27,175 nucleotides of DNA, taken from IMG/VR virus record IMGVR_UViG_3300006738_000063, positions 1-27,175 of that record; one strand, written 5' to 3'. Below, in pieces: positions 24,237 through 27,175 of the stretch. The translations under genes and the position numbers were made by a program. This DNA comes from a virus. The notes below the pieces were generated by a model. The model was not told the origin of the DNA. It searched no databases and saw only the letters and a program-made list of their open reading frames with translations. How positions within the stretch are numbered: the stretch's first letter is position 1; each line of letters begins with the position of its first letter.

Positions 24237-24285
24237 CAACTTTATTTCAGCAGTGATATCTGCTAAGCTAAACTCGGTTATGAAA

Positions 24286-24301
24286 TATTTATTAATAAAT
24301 A
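24286..24301 (+). promoter_or_regulatory. late promoter octamer inside a perfect 16-bp palindrome
   Basis: TATTTATTAATAAATA is exactly its own reverse complement. The TATTTATT half ends 20 nt before the ATG at 24314, like the other copies. The mirrored half places the same octamer on the minus strand. A weak hairpin (AGCAG/CTGCT, 24249-24264) lies upstream. Confidence 0.5.
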
Positions 24302-24313
24302 ATAGGATTTGCT

Positions 24314-25402
24314 ATGTTTAGCCAAATAACCAGCGAAGATAGAACTGTCACTCCATATAAAGTACACAAAAGATTTACTGTTAATTATTATGCAGGAACT
24401 GATAGTGCCACTAGACTTGGAGTGCAAGCTCTTGATGCTATTTCTGGTAGTTTGACTGGAAATCCTGCGTTTGCTACAAGTTCAGCAGCTTATAATACAG
24501 TTATTACTGAAGGAACTACATTTAAAGTATTCAAATTACCGTTATACAGACAATTAAAATTAAATTTCTTTGAATTTCAACGCTATCCGAATAGGATCAG
24601 CGCGGAAAACCCACAGCCCCAACACGTTTTAGATAGTAATTTTTTACCGTTTGGTCATGGAAAACCCAGTCCCACTGAGACTGTAAACGCGGGTTATTAT
24701 CATTGGCAAGTATTAAAACTTAGGGAGTTACACGATAAAGCCAATGTTATTAGTATTCCTCAAAAATTATTTGGGGAAAGAATCCGTACTGGTTCTATAG
24801 AATTAAAGGATTATTCTAGTGGTGCTGGTATTACGATTAACGATGATGGATACGGTAACCTATATGATGCTGCATACGAATCAAATTTTATGAGTGCAAG
24901 TTTAACGGCTCAAGGATCCGGATCATCATTAGGAGTGGTTTCATACGATTATGGTTTATTAATGTTCACGCACACTGGAAGTTACTATACCGATATTGGT
25001 CGGGGAGAGGGGGTAACCGGTTGGACTTTAAAGTTTGATGCTACTAAAACTGTATACGAACATGAATATCTTTGCAACGTAAAAGAAGGACAGTTTAATA
25101 ACAGTACAAATATAAGTGTTTCACTTGAAAGAAGTGGAAGTCAAACTATTCCGGCTGGTATGAATGCTGATGATTTACGAGAAGTAATGAATTCTCCAGC
25201 TGAGTCATCTTATGGTTCGAATGGATATACGGCTACTACTCAAACAGAAAATTTTACAACACATTCATTTTTTGCTCCGTACGTTACAACGGTGGGGCTA
25301 TACAACGATCATGGAGATTTGTTGGCCGTGGCAAAAACATCTAGACCGGTTAGAAATGATCCAGATTTGCAATTGAGTTTCATGGTTAGATTCGATGTGT
25401 AG
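24314..25402 (+). CDS. virion structural protein, 362 aa, paralogue B
   Basis: The C-terminal part parallels the preceding protein (YEHEYLCNVKEGQFNNSTN; VTTVGLYNDHGDLLAVAKTS; ending MVRFDV). The N-terminal two thirds differ, with aromatic and basic stretches such as YRQLKLNFFEFQRYPNRISA. Having its own promoter-like octamer and an AGGA ribosome site suggests it can be expressed independently of its neighbour. It is probably part of the same virion sub-structure as paralogue A. Confidence 0.7.
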   Translation: MFSQITSEDRTVTPYKVHKRFTVNYYAGTDSATRLGVQALDAISGSLTGNPAFATSSAAYNTVITEGTTFKVFKLPLYRQLKLNFFEFQRYPNRISAENPQPQHVLDSNFLPFGHGKPSPTETVNAGYYHWQVLKLRELHDKANVISIPQKLFGERIRTGSIELKDYSSGAGITINDDGYGNLYDAAYESNFMSASLTAQGSGSSLGVVSYDYGLLMFTHTGSYYTDIGRGEGVTGWTLKFDATKTVYEHEYLCNVKEGQFNNSTNISVSLERSGSQTIPAGMNADDLREVMNSPAESSYGSNGYTATTQTENFTTHSFFAPYVTTVGLYNDHGDLLAVAKTSRPVRNDPDLQLSFMVRFDV

Positions 25403-25410
25403 TATTTATA
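25403..25410 (+). promoter_or_regulatory. putative late promoter octamer TATTTATA
   Basis: This exact octamer overlaps the end of the preceding gene's stop region (one base after TAG) and ends 19 nt before the ATG at 25430, the same spacing as at 6118. Confidence 0.5.
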
Positions 25411-25429
25411 TCAAACGAGGAATATTATT

Positions 25430-25756
25430 ATGGCTATAGAAAAAACAGTATCGCAAATGAAAGAAGAGTCTTCAACTGCGGACAGGAAACACGAAATTAA
25501 TTTAGATTTACTTGGTATTATTAAATTTAGACAAGCAAGAAAGTGGTATATTAGTATTGCTGTTGTTTCATTGTTTTCTATTATATTAGCACTTATGATT
25601 TACTTTATGAGTAATGGTGTTGATGTTCAAGGAGGTTGGAAAGAAATTTTACTATTAATGTTGGGTGGATTTGTTGGATCATTTGCAAAGGTAATTGATT
25701 TTTGGTTCAATAATGCGGAAGATGACACGAAATTGTTAGAACACGCTGACGATTAG
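25430..25756 (+). CDS. two-TM membrane protein, holin-like, 108 aa
   Basis: Two hydrophobic helices at about residues 41-61 (YISIAVVSLFSIILALMIYF) and 72-90 (EILLLMLGGFVGSFAKVIDF) are joined by a short polar loop. A charged N-terminus and an acidic tail (NNAEDDTKLLEHADD) flank them. Small size, topology and a place at the end of the virion genes fit a class II-like holin that would permeabilise the inner membrane at lysis. No endolysin gene is directly adjacent, so this remains a suggestion. Confidence 0.6.
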   Translation: MAIEKTVSQMKEESSTADRKHEINLDLLGIIKFRQARKWYISIAVVSLFSIILALMIYFMSNGVDVQGGWKEILLLMLGGFVGSFAKVIDFWFNNAEDDTKLLEHADD

Positions 25757-25774
25757 TTTAACTGGAGAAAACAA

Positions 25775-27064
25775 ATGTTTAAAAAATGTATATTGGGATT
25801 GTTACTGGTTTCATCTATACATGCACAGGATTTTATATTAAACTTTTTTAAGTATTCGACGGCATATGCAAGTTTCAGTTTAAATGCTCCAAGATATCAG
25901 GAAGATCGATTCAGTGTAGTTGGAGGTTTAGCAACTGGAGAATTGGAAGTTGAACGAGAAGAACGAGAACTTCAAGCCGATTTTCAAAAATCTTTTGGAT
26001 TGAGAAAAATTGGTCGATTTAATTACGAACCAAAACGAGGTGTTAAGAACGCTGGTGTTGGTGGAACTTGGTACGATGGTTCAGAAAAAAGTGCAAACGA
26101 AAATGCTACATTCGGTCCCGTTAAGGGATGGGAGTATTTAATAAAATTTACTGAAGGTCGTCGATGGGGTAATGAATATTTGAATCAAGAATACTGGTTG
26201 AGATATACTGGTAAGTGGTTTATGAGTAAAATAGGTTGGACGGAACTTGGATTAGAAGAGATAACCTACGGTCAAGGTGATTTGAGATTAAAGTGGACAC
26301 CAGAATTTTTAGGTAATCAATTAACATTTAGTGTTGGTGCAAAACATAGACAACATCCTGTATACGGATTTGATGCTATGATATTGGATACAACTTGGTA
26401 CAAAGGATCTTGGTGGGATTTTGCTGAAACCGCTTTCGGTGTGGATGATAACCGATGGTACATAATTGATGAAAATGGCGAGATACCAGAAGGTCAATTG
26501 GTGTACTATGATTCGGCTTCGGATTCTTGGATACCTGTATCGGGTGATGGACCGTTTTTTAATGGAATGGGTGAATTTATTGGGTATGATTACATGTGGG
26601 AAACTTCAGATGGAGAAATTATTGCGTGGACGGATAGAGAATTTTTCATATATCACTTTCCAGGATTGTTAGAATCATACATGAATGGAATAAAAAGGGA
26701 TTTAGGCTATCAAAGAGAAACATCTTTAGTATTGGGTTTAGATTATTATCATTATGCTGATAGATGGTGGGTACATGCTTGGGGCAATTGGATGCCATAC
26801 CATTACGGACATGATAAATATTCGTATCATAATGCAGCCGATTATATAGGGCACTTAGAAGAAGGTAAGGAACCACATGAGTTTATGTTTATGGAGTCGA
26901 TGTGGATGAGCTGGTATGATTATGATATAGGTGCAATTTTTGGAGTTAAAGTACAAGAAAATCTAGGCGTATTTGCGGAAGGTCGTTATCTTTATTACTG
27001 GGACAGACCAGCGTATGATTTTAAAGTTGGATTAAATTATCAGTTTGTAGGATTTAGTAATTAG
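25775..27064 (+). CDS. predicted outer-membrane or secreted protein, 429 aa
   Basis: A clear Sec signal peptide (MFKKCILGLLLVSSIHA, cleavage before QDF) without a lipobox is followed by a Trp/Tyr-rich sequence with alternating polar and apolar residues. Examples are NEYLNQEYWLRYTGKWFMSK and TSLVLGLDYYHYADRWWVHA. The end, FAEGRYLYYWDRPAYDFKVG then LNYQFVGFSN, looks like the last strands of a beta-barrel. The body is acidic with a long Asp/Gly/Pro-rich insert at about 225-300. It is the second such protein in the window. The host outer membrane is the likely location; the role could be superinfection exclusion, uptake or lysis. TGGAG is seven bases upstream. Confidence 0.65.
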   Translation: MFKKCILGLLLVSSIHAQDFILNFFKYSTAYASFSLNAPRYQEDRFSVVGGLATGELEVEREERELQADFQKSFGLRKIGRFNYEPKRGVKNAGVGGTWYDGSEKSANENATFGPVKGWEYLIKFTEGRRWGNEYLNQEYWLRYTGKWFMSKIGWTELGLEEITYGQGDLRLKWTPEFLGNQLTFSVGAKHRQHPVYGFDAMILDTTWYKGSWWDFAETAFGVDDNRWYIIDENGEIPEGQLVYYDSASDSWIPVSGDGPFFNGMGEFIGYDYMWETSDGEIIAWTDREFFIYHFPGLLESYMNGIKRDLGYQRETSLVLGLDYYHYADRWWVHAWGNWMPYHYGHDKYSYHNAADYIGHLEEGKEPHEFMFMESMWMSWYDYDIGAIFGVKVQENLGVFAEGRYLYYWDRPAYDFKVGLNYQFVGFSN

Positions 27065-27073
27065 GAGAATAAA

Positions 27074-27175
27074 ATGACTATAAATAAAAGTATGGCTGCT
27101 ATTATAGTAGCCTTTATAACGGGTCTATCACCTATGGGAGTAATCTTAACTCAAGGGTGGATGGAACAAAGAAAA
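27074..27175 (+). CDS. start of a small membrane protein (3' truncated)
   Basis: AGGAG (27063-27067) lies seven bases before the ATG, and the frame stays open for 34 codons to the window end. The visible part has one hydrophobic segment (MAAIIVAFITGLSPMGVILT) followed by a polar, basic stretch, as expected for a short membrane or lysis-related protein. Nothing more can be said without the remainder. Confidence 0.6.
   Translation, partial: MTINKSMAAIIVAFITGLSPMGVILTQGWMEQRK

Noticed and set aside
24249-24264. Hairpin AGCAG/CTGCT as a terminator after paralogue A
   Set aside because: Only five base pairs and no T-run afterwards.
27079-27086. Exact T4 late promoter TATAAATA
   Set aside because: It falls within the first codons of the last gene (ATG ACT ATA AAT A), with a good ribosome site upstream of that ATG; most likely coding coincidence.

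Overview
The window is part of the genome of an AT-rich, tailed, contractile (T4-like, myovirus-type) bacteriophage. The type of gene content and the recurring small protein families resemble T4-like phages of marine bacteria. Every supported gene lies on the plus strand, and most are packed end to end with 1-20 nt overlaps and clear Shine-Dalgarno sites (AGGAG/GAGG). The host is probably Gram-negative: two encoded proteins have Sec signal peptides followed by beta-barrel-like sequence, one of them ending in the C-terminal Phe typical of outer-membrane proteins.

Layout. (a) 1-2410: the end of a cut-off gene, then small proteins of unknown function. (b) 2421-2831: a phage-encoded tmRNA (ssrA). 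It has a tRNA-Ala-like acceptor with G3.U70, a canonical T arm, the P2 stem, a PK1 pseudoknot, a P5 stem holding the tag stop codon, and candidate PK2-PK4. The tag reading frame appears unusually long (38 codons, ending ...TYAYA). (c) 2943-3725: a porin-like outer-membrane protein, followed by a compact GC-rich folded element (3738-3780) and a probable promoter with an inverted repeat. (d) 3865-6107: a translationally coupled cassette of a membrane-anchored 3D-domain protein, an HD-domain phosphohydrolase, a small membrane/coiled-coil protein and a gp55-type late sigma factor. (e) 6145-25402: the late structural block. It holds a gp5-like spike/hub candidate, a repeat-containing structural protein, gp25- and gp6-type baseplate wedge proteins, a DNRLRE-like protein, a 2369-residue gp7-like/adhesin-like giant, and two pairs of paralogous virion proteins. 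(f) 25430-27175: a two-TM holin-like protein, a second predicted outer-membrane protein, and the start of a small membrane protein.

How it fits together. The sigma factor gene ends 10 nt before the first copy of an AT-rich octamer, TATTTAT(A/T). The octamer recurs 19-38 nt before the start codons of five transcription-unit heads (6145, 21143, 23220, 24314, 25430). This suggests that gp55 switches on the downstream virion genes through this motif. The tmRNA and the porin form an accessory module upstream that could rescue stalled ribosomes and remodel the host envelope during infection. No integrase, insertion sequence, CRISPR array or tRNA was found.
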